Assembly (NCBI RefSeq): GCF_000196015.1
Contig: NC_007973.1
Coordinates: 2,542,001 to 2,606,000, forward strand
Direction: 5' to 3'
Length of the DNA stretch: 64,000 bases
Source: Cupriavidus metallidurans CH34
Lineage (GTDB): Bacteria > Pseudomonadota > Gammaproteobacteria > Burkholderiales > Burkholderiaceae
A model generated the notes under the pieces. That model searched no databases, had not been told where the DNA came from, and was given only the letters and a program-made list of their open reading frames with translations. Shown one piece after another: positions 31,834 through 40,340 of this stretch. Position numbers and translations under genes: made by a program. Each line of letters opens with the position of its first letter. The first letter of the stretch is position 1.

Positions 31834-31906
31834 GGTCGTCTCCTGCTACTGAGGGATGCCTATTCCAATTTGGTCCATTTCATTCTGCTGCGGGCTTCAA
31901 AGTGCT

Positions 31907-32539
31907 TCATGACGCTTCGTCATCCGGTTCCACCGGGCCGGGGTCAGGCTCCACGTCGACGCGATACGTGGCAACGAAGTGCGGCCAGTCCACATGGTCC
32001 ACCAGGTCGATGTCATCGACAACGCCTACCTTTGCTGCCGCACGCTCGAACAGGGCGATGCTCTTGGCGGGATAGTTGTTGCGCGACGGATAGAGCACCC
32101 CGTCGAACAGCGCTTGGCCGTCGTCTCCGAGAATTGCATGCACCTGGGCGGACACTTGCTGCGTGTGCGTGTAGTCGCGGCTGGCCAACTGCTCCAGGTT
32201 CAGGCCGAAGTAGCCCGCCATGACGCCCGGCGCCGTGAGGTCGGCCAAGAGCACATCGTCCATCACGCCTACTGCGCGCACCATCCGGGCCTGGACTTCT
32301 TTCAGCGCGATCGAGCGCTTCGTGTCCGCAAGCCACTGGTGCTTATGAAACACCGACTCCATCAGCGCCGTGGGCAGGTCGCGCCCCAGGTAGAGCACGC
32401 CGTAGGCCCGCGCCGGGTCATCGTAGCGATTGGTGCTGCTGCGGCCATAGTACAGCGGGCTGCCCCGATAGACGACGCGGCTCACATGCTGGAGCAGTTC
32501 ACCGGCATCGATCAGGAACGAAGGCAGCTCGTGGCTCAT
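31907..32539 (-). CDS. RES-domain toxin (NAD+-consuming) of a type II toxin-antitoxin pair
   Basis: A 210-residue RES protein. The family residues are visible: RVVYRGSPLYYG (conserved Arg25), the YGVLYLGRDLPTALMESVF block with Glu61, and a later serine-containing strand (GVLYPSRNNYPAKSIALFER). RES toxins degrade NAD+ and stop growth. The gene starts 12 bases after the stop of the antitoxin and shares its promoter. Such Xre-RES pairs are common on ICEs between the TraG-like gene and the relaxase and may stabilise the element. Confidence 0.9.
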   Translation of the reverse strand: MSHELPSFLIDAGELLQHVSRVVYRGSPLYYGRSSTNRYDDPARAYGVLYLGRDLPTALMESVFHKHQWLADTKRSIALKEVQARMVRAVGVMDDVLLADLTAPGVMAGYFGLNLEQLASRDYTHTQQVSAQVHAILGDDGQALFDGVLYPSRNNYPAKSIALFERAAAKVGVVDDIDLVDHVDWPHFVATYRVDVEPDPGPVEPDDEAS

Positions 32540-32551
32540 GGCGATCTCGCT

Positions 32552-33178
32552 TCAATGCACCTGAACGCCCAGTACGTTGAACACGGCATCGGCCACGTCA
32601 TCGATCGTGCTGTGCGTCACCGCATCCACCGGCGAGCGGCCGCCCAAGCCTTCGAGCGGTTCGGACAGCGCGCGGTAGATCGTCCAGGGGTCGATGCCCT
32701 CGACCTCCTGAAGCACGGTTTGGGTCAACTGCTGCTTTACCGGGTCGAGCTGCCAGTCGGGCAGCTTCTGACCGCGCGGCCCCACGTTCAGCGCCAACAG
32801 CCGACGGGCGAGGATGTCCTTGTAGATCTGCTGGCGCGACTTGTCCGCCAGCTTGGCGTACTCGGGGATCGGCAGGTTATGCGGCTGGTTGAAGGCTTCC
32901 AGCAACACGGCGCGGCCTCGCTGGACGTCGGTTTCAGTCGGTGCCCAGCGCGTTTCGGTGCGCAGCGCGGCCGCCTTGCGTGCCAGGGCCTGCCCCACCG
33001 TCTCTCCGTCCAAGTTGGCGGGCAGCTTCACCGCCTCCACGCGCTCGTGAATGAAAGCCTGCAACTCGGCCGCGAAAGCCGGCGCATCCCGGATTTCGAC
33101 GGTATCCGCGAAGCGGCGCACATCCTCCACCGTGACGCGCGGCAGGCGATCGGCAATGAATTCAATGGCATTGGGCAT
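32552..33178 (-). CDS. Xre/MbcA/ParS-type antitoxin of the RES pair
   Basis: A 208-residue protein longer than the usual 130-150-residue antitoxin. The middle holds a helical DNA-binding part (IPEYAKLADKSRQQIYKDILARRLLALNVG), and the C-terminal end EPLEGLGGRSPVDAVTHSTIDDVADAVFNVLG is of the MbcA/ParS toxin-binding type. The N-terminal 90 residues are extra and unassigned. It starts at ATG 33178 after GGAGATCACC. It is expected to neutralise the RES enzyme and repress the promoter upstream. Confidence 0.82.
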   Translation of the reverse strand: MPNAIEFIADRLPRVTVEDVRRFADTVEIRDAPAFAAELQAFIHERVEAVKLPANLDGETVGQALARKAAALRTETRWAPTETDVQRGRAVLLEAFNQPHNLPIPEYAKLADKSRQQIYKDILARRLLALNVGPRGQKLPDWQLDPVKQQLTQTVLQEVEGIDPWTIYRALSEPLEGLGGRSPVDAVTHSTIDDVADAVFNVLGVQVH

Positions 33179-33211
33179 GGTGATCTCCCAGGCAGGTTTG
33201 AGACAGGATTC

Positions 33212-33251
33212 ACTCTAGTCTCTATTGTCGCTTTTGTCAACTTTGTCGCCT
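33212..33251 (-). promoter_or_regulatory. Promoter with 9-bp tandem operator repeats for the Xre-RES operon
   Basis: On the minus strand a consensus -35 TTGACA (33240-33235), 17 bases, and a -10 TAGAGT (33217-33212). On the plus strand TTGTC recurs at 33225, 33234 and 33243, giving three 9-bp units (TTGTCGCTT, TTGTCAACT, TTGTCGCCT) over the -35 and spacer, well placed for antitoxin binding. Confidence 0.72.
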
Positions 33252-33493
33252 TTCGAGAACCTGCCCGGCGGAAGCGGCGTCCACTCAGCATAGAGCGCGA
33301 CCAGCACCGGCTCGCCGTCCAATCCATTCCACCGAGTTCCCCATTGACGCTGGAATCGCATCCCGTGCCCCGCTATACCGAAACGGTGAAAGGCCAGAGG
33401 GCCGAAATGGCAAGGGAACGGGGTGCAAGGGGAAAGGCCCTACCTCGAAAAGGCCAAAAGGCCTCCCGATCGGCCCGTCATCAGGACACCCAC
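33252..33493 (+). other. Leader of the relaxase gene with clustered GGCC repeats; no gene seen
   Basis: About 240 bases without a convincing gene. The frame of the relaxase is open through it, but without coding character. Its second half carries repeated AAGGCC/GGCC motifs, including a palindrome AGGCC-AAAA-GGCCT at 33451-33464. A transfer origin often lies near a MobH relaxase, so the area is a candidate for oriT, but no nic consensus can be named. Confidence 0.4.
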
Positions 33494-35386
33494 ATGCTTT
33501 CCCTGTTCCAGCGAAAACGGCCCGCGGTCGCTACCGCTCCAACGCCACCACCCGCATCCGACCTCCCGAAAGGGTTGATGCGGCCCGAGTCGGCCGCATC
33601 GCTGCTGGCCACCCCGCGTCGGCAGAAGCTGCTGGAGCACATCTGGCAGCGCACGTCTCTGTCGCGCAAGCAGTTCGCCGTCCTGTACCGCGCGCCGCTG
33701 GAGCGCTACGCCGAACTGGTTCAGGCCTTCCCGGCTTCCGAATCGCATCATCATGCGTACCCGGGCGGGATGCTCGACCATGGCCTGGAGATCGTTGCCT
33801 ATGCCCTCAAGCTGCGGCAGTCCCATCTGCTTCCCATCGGCGCAAGCCCCGAGGACCAAGCTGCGCAGGCTGAAGCCTGGACTGCTGCGGTCGCCTATGC
33901 CGCGTTGTTGCACGACATCGGCAAGATCGCCGTCGATCTGCACGTCGAACTGGCCGATGGCTCGCTGTGGCACCCGTGGTACGGTCCGCTGCACCAGCCG
34001 TACCGCTTCCGCTACCGCGACGATCGCGAATACCGCCTGCACAGCGCGGCGACGGGCTTGCTCTACCGCCAACTGCTGGACACCCAACTCCTGGACTGGC
34101 TCAGTGACTATCGCGACCTGTGGGGACCGCTGCTCTACGTCCTGGCCGGCCAGTACGAGCATGCCGGTGTGCTGGGCGAACTCGTGGTGCAGGCCGACCG
34201 CGCCTCCGTGGCCCAGGAACTGGGCGGCGATCCGGCGCGCGCCATGGCCGCGCCCAAGCACGCGCTGCAACGCAAGCTGCTTGACGGGTTGCGCTACCTG
34301 CTCAAGGAAGAGTTGAAGTTGAATCAGCCCGAGGCCTCCGATGGCTGGCTCACCGAGGATGCCTTGTGGCTGGTGAGCAAGACGGTCTCGGACAAGCTGC
34401 GCGCGCACCTGTTATCGCAGGGCATCGATGGCATCCCTGCGAACAACACCGCCGTCTTCAACGTGCTGCAGGACCACGGCATGTTGCAGCCCACACTGGA
34501 CGGGAAGGCGGTCTGGCGGGCGACCGTGACCAGCAACGCCGGCTGGACCCACTCATTCACGCTGCTGCGCCTCGCACCTGCGCTGATCTGGGAGGCTGGC
34601 GAGCGACCGGCGCCGTTCGCCGGGACGGTAGCGATCGACACGTCACCTGTCGAGAAGCACGCCGCTGCGGCATCGTCGCCGGAGGTCGCGGCGAAACCGA
34701 CCCCAGGAGGTCAGGAATCGCCGCCATGGGAAGGCGGCAGCGCTGCTGACCCAATTATCGCCCCCCTGGCTGAGGCCATGCCCGACGTCATGGAGGATCT
34801 GCTGACGATGGTAGGAATGGGCGATTCGTCCGCCACACAGCAGGATGAGTCAACCATCCCCACCGAACTCTCTGCCACACGCCCTGAAGCACCACCACCA
34901 TCGATCGTGGCATCTTCACCCTCATCACCGGCGCCCGCGGCCACACCAGCAGCGACAACGGTGCAGCCATCTGGCGAGCACTTCATGGCATGGCTGAAAC
35001 AGGGGATTGCCTCGCGTCGGCTCATCATCAATGACGCGAAGGCACTCGTGCATACCGTCAGCGATACCGCATACTTGGTCAGCCCAGGAGTGTTCCAGCG
35101 ATACGCTCAAGAGCATCCGCAGTTGGCAGCCATTGCCCGCCAGGAAAAACTGGAGCCGTGGCAGTGGGCACAAAAGCGCTTCGAGAAGCTGGCCGCGCAC
35201 CGCAAGCAGGCCAGCGGCCTGAACATCTGGACTTGTCACGTCTCAGGGCCGCGCAAATCGCGGCAGTTGCACGGCTACCTGTTGACGCAGCCCGGTGCGT
35301 TGTTCGAGCGAGTGCCGCCCAACAACCCCTACTTGTGCCTCTTCAACGAGGAGGCGGGGCGTGAAGTCTCGCTGGCTGCGAAATGA
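33494..35386 (+). CDS. traI: MobH-family relaxase (TraI_2 domain)
   Basis: A 630-residue relaxase of the HD-hydrolase (MobH) type that should nick the element at oriT. The N-terminal domain has the HHHAYPGG(M)LDH metal cluster (His85-His87, His96) and LLHDIGK (His140-Asp141). The middle is a Pro/Ser/Ala-rich linker (about 385-470), and the C-terminal domain (GEHFMAWLKQGIASRRLIINDAKALVHTV onward) is the DUF1528-type TraI C-terminal unit. ATG 33494 is taken because the protein then opens MLSLFQRKRP like its relatives; the frame extends far upstream over the toxin-antitoxin genes, which is spurious. AGGA lies about 10 bases upstream. Confidence 0.92.
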   Translation: MLSLFQRKRPAVATAPTPPPASDLPKGLMRPESAASLLATPRRQKLLEHIWQRTSLSRKQFAVLYRAPLERYAELVQAFPASESHHHAYPGGMLDHGLEIVAYALKLRQSHLLPIGASPEDQAAQAEAWTAAVAYAALLHDIGKIAVDLHVELADGSLWHPWYGPLHQPYRFRYRDDREYRLHSAATGLLYRQLLDTQLLDWLSDYRDLWGPLLYVLAGQYEHAGVLGELVVQADRASVAQELGGDPARAMAAPKHALQRKLLDGLRYLLKEELKLNQPEASDGWLTEDALWLVSKTVSDKLRAHLLSQGIDGIPANNTAVFNVLQDHGMLQPTLDGKAVWRATVTSNAGWTHSFTLLRLAPALIWEAGERPAPFAGTVAIDTSPVEKHAAAASSPEVAAKPTPGGQESPPWEGGSAADPIIAPLAEAMPDVMEDLLTMVGMGDSSATQQDESTIPTELSATRPEAPPPSIVASSPSSPAPAATPAATTVQPSGEHFMAWLKQGIASRRLIINDAKALVHTVSDTAYLVSPGVFQRYAQEHPQLAAIARQEKLEPWQWAQKRFEKLAAHRKQASGLNIWTCHVSGPRKSRQLHGYLLTQPGALFERVPPNNPYLCLFNEEAGREVSLAAK

Positions 35387-35433
35387 GGATATCCAGTGGG
35401 CGCGGTCCGGATGCCCGCTCTTCGGTGCACAGG

Positions 35434-36576
35434 TCAGAGCGTAACCCCATGGGAAATGCCCTGCTGCGCCGCCCGGTATCGTCCGGGGGTCATACCCGTC
35501 CAGTGGCGGAACGCGCGGTGGAAGACGGCAGGGGCACTGAAGCCCAAAGCATCGGATATCTCCTCCAGTGAGCTGTCGTTGCGCACAAGGTGGAGGATGG
35601 CCAGATCCCTGCGCAACTCATCCTTGATGCCCTGGAACGACAGCCCTTCCTGCTGCAGCTTGCGCATCAATGTCCGCGAGGACATGTGCAGCCGGCTGGA
35701 AACATCGTCCAGCGTCCGTCCGAGATCCACATGCAGCAGCTCACGCACCTTCAGCCGGAGGGCGTGCTGGTGGTAGGAGGTGAAAATCCAGTCGCGCGGC
35801 GCCCGCTCCAGGAAGCTGCGCGCGTCGGACGCGCTGCGTTTCGGCCGGACCTTTGCGAGTTCGGCGTGAAAGGTGATCTGAGAGAGGGGTCCGCAGAAAT
35901 CGATCGGGGCCGGAAACAGGATCGAATAGTCGGCTGCAAATGATGGGCGTGGAAAAGCGAAGGCCACACTGCGCACCGGGACCTCTCGGCCGGCGAGCCA
36001 TGACACGATGCCGTGCGTCAGCTTCAGCATCAGTGCGTGCCCGAATCGGTTCCCCCCCGCTTTGGAAGACCGCGGGACAAGTTCCAAGCGCAAGGAGGCG
36101 TCTGCCTTCGTGAGACTCAGCCTGTAGTCGTCCAGCAGCAGGTTCCAGACCTGCGTGAAGCGATACAGCGCTACCTCGATGCTTGGCGCGTCCATGACCG
36201 CTCGGACGATGTACTTCAAAGCGCCGGTCCGTATGGGCCGGCTCCACAGTCCCATCATTTCATCGCCGGTGGCAGCGGCGCTTCGTCGGTACAGCCCGAC
36301 CAGTTGATCGTGCGTCAGACGCGAGCCGGGGTGGCTGATGAATGCCTTCACGATGCCGGCCTGCTGCAGGCAGCGATCCAGGGCCTGGTCCGAGCACAGC
36401 GAGCGCAGGCTGCGCAGCAGGTCCTCCACCAGATCGCATGAGACCGTGGCCGCCGCGACGGCATTTGGGCTCGCAGGAAGTCCTCTTGGCGGCCTGACGA
36501 GATTGTCAGTTTTTGCAAATTTCACGGCGCTATTGGCAATTGAGCCCAGCATCCCCGGTAAGTAATCTACGGGCAT
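35434..36576 (-). CDS. AraC-family transcriptional regulator (arabinose-binding-like N-domain)
   Basis: A 380-residue regulator. The C-terminal 100 residues hold the two AraC helix-turn-helix units: LDDVSSRLHMSSRTLMRKLQQEGLSFQGIKDELRRDLA followed by SLEEISDALGFSAPAVFHRAFRHWTGMTPGRYR (landmarks). The N-terminal 230 residues are of the OruR/ArgR-like ligand-binding type. It is the first gene after the conjugation module and is divergent from the crotonase gene 264 bases away, which it may control; the inducer is unknown. A later start at ATG 36552 is possible. Confidence 0.88.
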   Translation of the reverse strand: MPVDYLPGMLGSIANSAVKFAKTDNLVRPPRGLPASPNAVAAATVSCDLVEDLLRSLRSLCSDQALDRCLQQAGIVKAFISHPGSRLTHDQLVGLYRRSAAATGDEMMGLWSRPIRTGALKYIVRAVMDAPSIEVALYRFTQVWNLLLDDYRLSLTKADASLRLELVPRSSKAGGNRFGHALMLKLTHGIVSWLAGREVPVRSVAFAFPRPSFAADYSILFPAPIDFCGPLSQITFHAELAKVRPKRSASDARSFLERAPRDWIFTSYHQHALRLKVRELLHVDLGRTLDDVSSRLHMSSRTLMRKLQQEGLSFQGIKDELRRDLAILHLVRNDSSLEEISDALGFSAPAVFHRAFRHWTGMTPGRYRAAQQGISHGVTL

Positions 36577-36840
36577 GGAAAAGGTAAAGGCCCCTCAATA
36601 GTATCGGCTGCGAGGTTCGACCGCGATTCCGGCGGTCTCTCTGCACTTCGCGCCCAGGCCAGGCTCAGTGCGCAAGAATTGGCAACATTGGCATAGATCC
36701 TCGGCCTTGAACGGATGGTCCGCTTCAGTGCGGGCCATGCCGTCACCGCAGCGGCGAGGCGGCCGATGCCTGCCGGACCGAGCATATCGACCTGCCCGCC
36801 GCAGACCACCATGTTCATGACCCACTGCAAGGAGAACTTC

Positions 36841-37635
36841 ATGTCCGAGCCCATTCTGCTGACCTCCGAACAAGACAACATCGGCATCGTCACGCTCAAC
36901 ATGGCGCACAAGCGCAACGCGCTCAATGAGGAAGCGATCGCCGCCATCGACGCCTATTTCTCAGCGGTGCCCAGCCACATCCGGGCCATCCTCCTGACGG
37001 CCAAGGGCGATCACTTCTGTGCCGGCCTGGACCTCAAGGAACATCACGACAAGGCACGCAGCGGCGTCGAGTTCATGCGCGTCTGCCAGGGCTGGCACCG
37101 CGCGTTCGACAAGATCCAGCATGGCGGCATTCCCGTGGTCGCCTGCCTGCAGGGAGCGGTCGTGGGCGGCGGGCTGGAACTGGCCAGCGCAGCCCACGTG
37201 CGCGTTGCCGACAGCCGCACCTTCTTCGCACTGCCCGAGGGCACCCGAGGCATCTTCACGGGCGGCGGCGCCACGGTGCGCACTGCGCGGATCATCTCCG
37301 CCCCTCGCATGGTGGAGATGATGCTCACCGGACGGGTCCTCGATGCGCGGGAGGGCCGCGAACTGGGTTTGGCCCACTACGTATGCGACATCGCGAAAGG
37401 CGACACGCCCGCACCCGAGTTCGCCCTGACCCTCGCAAAGAAGATCGCGGGCAATGCGCCCCTTTCAAACTACGCCATCGTCAGCGCCATCAGCCGCATC
37501 GCCGACATGTCGGCCACGGACGGGCTGTTCACCGAGGGGCTGGTGATGGCCATGATCCAGCAGGGTGACGATGTGCAGGAGCGCCTGGGCGATTTCGTGA
37601 ACAAGAAGGCGCACAAGGTCCAACTGAATGCTTGA
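36841..37635 (+). CDS. Enoyl-CoA hydratase/isomerase (crotonase) family protein
   Basis: A 264-residue crotonase-fold protein. The start at ATG 36841 follows AAGGAGAAC. The oxyanion-hole segments are present: HFCAGLDLKEH near residues 58-68 and GAVVGGGLELASAAHVRVAD near 109-128. The acidic catalytic position corresponds to PEGTRGIFTGGGAT. The substrate cannot be read; the neighbours (persulfide genes, AraC regulator) do not make a fatty-acid pathway. It may act on a CoA thioester in an unknown route. Confidence 0.85.
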   Translation: MSEPILLTSEQDNIGIVTLNMAHKRNALNEEAIAAIDAYFSAVPSHIRAILLTAKGDHFCAGLDLKEHHDKARSGVEFMRVCQGWHRAFDKIQHGGIPVVACLQGAVVGGGLELASAAHVRVADSRTFFALPEGTRGIFTGGGATVRTARIISAPRMVEMMLTGRVLDAREGRELGLAHYVCDIAKGDTPAPEFALTLAKKIAGNAPLSNYAIVSAISRIADMSATDGLFTEGLVMAMIQQGDDVQERLGDFVNKKAHKVQLNA

Positions 37636-37694
37636 TCTTCAAGACGCGCGCTACCGGCCTCGGCCAGCGATGCGCGACCGCGTCATGGCTGGGC

Positions 37695-38066
37695 TCAGGT
37701 CACTTGCAAGGACCCCCTGGCGCCCATCAGCAACTCCACCACATCGGGTGCGTTGATGACGCTAAAACGCGGGTCCATCTGCGCGGCGGTCATACCGTTG
37801 TGGATCATGCACGAGCCGCAGATGGCAATGCGACCTCCCTTTTCCAAGAATTTCTCCAGCAGATCGGCAACGGGTTCGAAAGGCTTGCCGATGTCCAATC
37901 CAGCGGCCGCGCCGGGTTGTCCCAGTTCCACGGCTTCCACCATCAGGATGATGGTCGCCGTATGTCCCTTGAGCAGCGCGTTGAGCGCCATGATGAAGGT
38001 CACGGTCACCTTGTTGGGATTGCTTCTTCCGTCAAAAATGGTCGCAACGAAGTCGGTGGTCTGCAT
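37695..38066 (-). CDS. DsrE/DsrF-like sulfur-relay protein
   Basis: A 123-residue DsrE-fold protein starting at ATG 38066 (AAGGAC upstream on the minus strand). It has a CGSC pair (Cys83, Cys86) at the place where DsrE-like proteins carry their sulfur-accepting cysteine, within GGRIAICGSCMIHNGM. It probably carries or reduces persulfide sulfur in the cytoplasm. It is the last gene of a minus-strand group (MFS, AhpD-like, DsrE-like) starting next to the BigR-type repressor. Confidence 0.85.
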   Translation of the reverse strand: MQTTDFVATIFDGRSNPNKVTVTFIMALNALLKGHTATIILMVEAVELGQPGAAAGLDIGKPFEPVADLLEKFLEKGGRIAICGSCMIHNGMTAAQMDPRFSVINAPDVVELLMGARGSLQVT

Positions 38067-38176
38067 GGCTAGGTCCTTGTGATAAACAGCGACTGTGGGG
38101 ATGCGAGTTGGAGGGTGCAAAGCTCTGGCACCGGATGCAGGCGGTCCGCGGCGCCGCACGACGGACCGGGCCCAGG

Positions 38177-38554
38177 CTACGGGGCGCTGGCCGGCGCGCC
38201 CGGAATGCTGGACAGCGCCGCGAACTCGTTGAAGGCGGCCACCGCGTTCGATGCGTACATCGCCGACGGACCCCCTCCCATATAGATGGCCACGCCCAGG
38301 GCCTCATGGACCTCCGCAGCCGTCGCGCCGAGCTTGACCAATGCCTTGGCATGAAAGCCGATGCAGCCATCGCACCGCGCGGCCACGCCGATCGCCAACG
38401 CGATCAGCTCTTTCGTCTTGGCGTCGAGTGCGCCGTCGGCGATCGCTGCCTTGCCCATCTCACCAAAACTCTTCATGACCTGCGGCACTCCCTTGTGCAG
38501 GGGCGCCAGGTGAGCCACCACGTCCTGCGTCAGTTGCCGGTAACTTGTCGTCAT
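38177..38554 (-). CDS. AhpD/carboxymuconolactone decarboxylase-family protein
   Basis: A 125-residue AhpD-like protein. The start at ATG 38554 has GAGGAG upstream. The redox motif CDGCIGFH (Cys61, Cys64, His68) is complete, so a peroxidase-like or thiol-reductant role is more likely than decarboxylation. It lies between the DsrE-like and MFS genes and may protect against reactive sulfur or oxygen species. Small alanine-rich C-terminal tail. Confidence 0.88.
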   Translation of the reverse strand: MTTSYRQLTQDVVAHLAPLHKGVPQVMKSFGEMGKAAIADGALDAKTKELIALAIGVAARCDGCIGFHAKALVKLGATAAEVHEALGVAIYMGGGPSAMYASNAVAAFNEFAALSSIPGAPASAP

Positions 38555-38630
38555 CGCGAACTCCTCATGGTTTTGGAACATCGAATATGAAACCGGGTTG
38601 ACCCGCACGCTCGACCGGACCCAGACGGCT

Positions 38631-39857
38631 TCATGGCGCAGCGGCCGCCGCCGACTGCCGGCGGTTGCGCCAAGCCAGCCAACCCAGCAGGGCCAGCACG
38701 AGCGCGATGAGGGGCAGCATCAGGCCGTTGATGGTTTCCCAGCCCGAGGTGTTCAGCAGCCGGCCCGACCCGAACGAGGCGACGGCCACGGTGCCGAACA
38801 CCAGGAAATCGTTGAGTGCCTGCACCTTGGCGCGCTCGGGCGCGGTGTAGCAGTCGGTCACCAGCGCCGTGGCGCCGATGAAGCCGAAATTCCAGCCCAC
38901 GCCCAGCAGGATCAGCGAGCCCCAGAAGTGCAGAAGTTCGAGGCCGGCCAGGGCCAGCAGGCCAGAGGTGCCGATCAACACCAGTCCGCACGCCGTGATG
39001 GCGGTCTTGCCGAAACGCGCGATCAGGTGGCCGGTGAAGAAGCTCGGCGCAAACATGGCGAGCACGTGCCACTGGATGCCCAGCGCCGCCTCGCCCACGG
39101 TGTGGCCGCAACCCACCATGGCCATCGGCGCGGCCGTCATGATGAAAGCCATCAGGCCGTAGGACACGATGCCCGCCGTGACGGCCACGACGAAGCCTGG
39201 ACTGCGCGCGATCACTGCCAGCGGGCGCGCCGCGCCCACGACGGCGGACGCCTGGGGCGGCGGCATGCGCAGCATCAGCAGCAGCGGCAAGGCCAGCAGC
39301 GCCAGGCCCGCCTGCCCGAGGAAGCTGCCAGCGAACGGCGCCATGGGCCAGGCGTCGCGCGTCCAGATGACGACCTGCGGGCCGATGACCGCGGCGATCA
39401 GGCCGCCGATCATGATGCGCGAGATGACGGTGGCGCGCTGCGGCGGCGGCACCGCATCGCTGGCCGCGAAGCGGTAGCTCTGCACGCACGCGCCGTAGAA
39501 GCCAGCCATCGCCGTGCCCACGCAGAAGGTCTCGAAACTGCCCCACAGGACGCCCAATGCGGCGATGAGCCCGGACACCGAACCCAGCAGCGCCCCCAAC
39601 GCATAGGCCGCGCGCCGGCCCAGACGACGCATCAGCAGGGCCGCAGGGATGGTCGACAGCGCCAGCCCCAGGTTGTAGAGGCTGACCGGCAGTGTGGCCA
39701 GCGAAGGGTTGCTGGCCAGCATCTGACCCACGATGCCGCCCAGCGAAATGATGATGGGTGGCGCGGCGCCGCCCAGCGATTGGGCGGCCATCAGCAGGCC
39801 CACATTGCGGCGGGCATCTGTCGCAGCGGGCGGTGGCAGCGAAGCAGGTGGCGTCAT
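38631..39857 (-). CDS. Major facilitator superfamily transporter
   Basis: A 408-residue protein with twelve predicted transmembrane helices. The loop between helices 2 and 3 reads LLMRRLGRRAAYALGA, the usual MFS motif A-like basic turn. No N-terminal signal. It is divergent from the BigR-type gene and shares the regulatory gap 39858-40006, so it is probably under the same repressor. Export of sulfite, thiosulfate or a sulfur-containing compound would fit the neighbours but is inference. Confidence 0.85.
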   Translation of the reverse strand: MTPPASLPPPAATDARRNVGLLMAAQSLGGAAPPIIISLGGIVGQMLASNPSLATLPVSLYNLGLALSTIPAALLMRRLGRRAAYALGALLGSVSGLIAALGVLWGSFETFCVGTAMAGFYGACVQSYRFAASDAVPPPQRATVISRIMIGGLIAAVIGPQVVIWTRDAWPMAPFAGSFLGQAGLALLALPLLLMLRMPPPQASAVVGAARPLAVIARSPGFVVAVTAGIVSYGLMAFIMTAAPMAMVGCGHTVGEAALGIQWHVLAMFAPSFFTGHLIARFGKTAITACGLVLIGTSGLLALAGLELLHFWGSLILLGVGWNFGFIGATALVTDCYTAPERAKVQALNDFLVFGTVAVASFGSGRLLNTSGWETINGLMLPLIALVLALLGWLAWRNRRQSAAAAAP

Positions 39858-39953
39858 GAACGAATCAGGAATGAGGTGTCAGGCGAACCCACGCCGCAGC
39901 ATGAGAACACCGGCAGGAAGACCTGCCGCACTTCCTGCCTTCGAGGAAGTGCC

Positions 39954-39981
39954 TTGATATTTTATTAGCTTATGCTAAATT
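39954..39981 (+). promoter_or_regulatory. Promoter with palindromic operator before the BigR-type repressor
   Basis: TTGATA (39954-39959), 16 bases, then TAAATT (39976-39981) make a promoter for the repressor gene. The palindrome TTAGC-TTAT-GCTAA (39965-39978) lies in the spacer and over the -10 edge. The stretch is strongly AT-rich against a GC-rich background, as reported for BigR/SqrR operators. The same site can control the divergent MFS group. Confidence 0.7.
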
Positions 39982-40006
39982 AGATACATGTTAAATACAA
40001 GCTGCC

Positions 40007-40318
40007 ATGATGGTTGACAAGAAAGACCAGTCGTTTCTACAGGACGGCGCGGCCAAGGCTGCGGCCATGCTGCGGACGGTCGGCAATGAGCATCGCCTGC
40101 TCGTTCTCTGCCTGCTGATCGAGCATGGCGAGATGACCGTCGGTGCCCTGCACGAAAACGTGGCGCTGAGCCAGTCCGCCTTGTCCCAGCACCTGGCCAA
40201 GATGCGCGAGGAAGGCCTGGTGACCTATCGGCGAGAGTCGCAGACCCTGCACTACCGTATCGACAACCCCGACGTGGCCAAGCTCATCGCCACGCTCAAG
40301 GCCATCTTCTGTCCCTGA
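40007..40318 (+). CDS. bigR: ArsR-family persulfide-sensing repressor (BigR/SqrR type)
   Basis: A 103-residue winged-helix repressor. The recognition segment is VALSQSALSQHLAKMREEGLVTYRR. Two cysteines, Cys35 (in LLVLCLL) and Cys102 (in the terminal AIFCP), occupy the places of the paired cysteines of BigR and SqrR that form a tetrasulfide bridge with reactive sulfur and release DNA. The metal-binding ELCVCD motif of ArsR/SmtB sensors is absent. The start codon is one of two adjacent ATGs and lacks a clear ribosome site. It is followed 22 bases later by the rhodanese gene. Confidence 0.9.
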   Translation: MMVDKKDQSFLQDGAAKAAAMLRTVGNEHRLLVLCLLIEHGEMTVGALHENVALSQSALSQHLAKMREEGLVTYRRESQTLHYRIDNPDVAKLIATLKAIFCP

Positions 40319-40340
40319 TCCACCCTCGGAGGCCATTGCC

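Noticed and set aside
31979..33493. Upstream extension of the relaxase frame to 1135 residues
   Set aside because: The extension overlaps the RES and Xre genes on the other strand, has no domain, and the protein family starts at MLSLFQRKRP (33494).
39979..40011. Fifth member of the PmrA/QseB-type promoter set
   Set aside because: The half-sites ATTAGA and GTTAAA are weaker, and the -10 would cover the bigR start codon; a better promoter with operator lies just upstream. Kept only as a remark.
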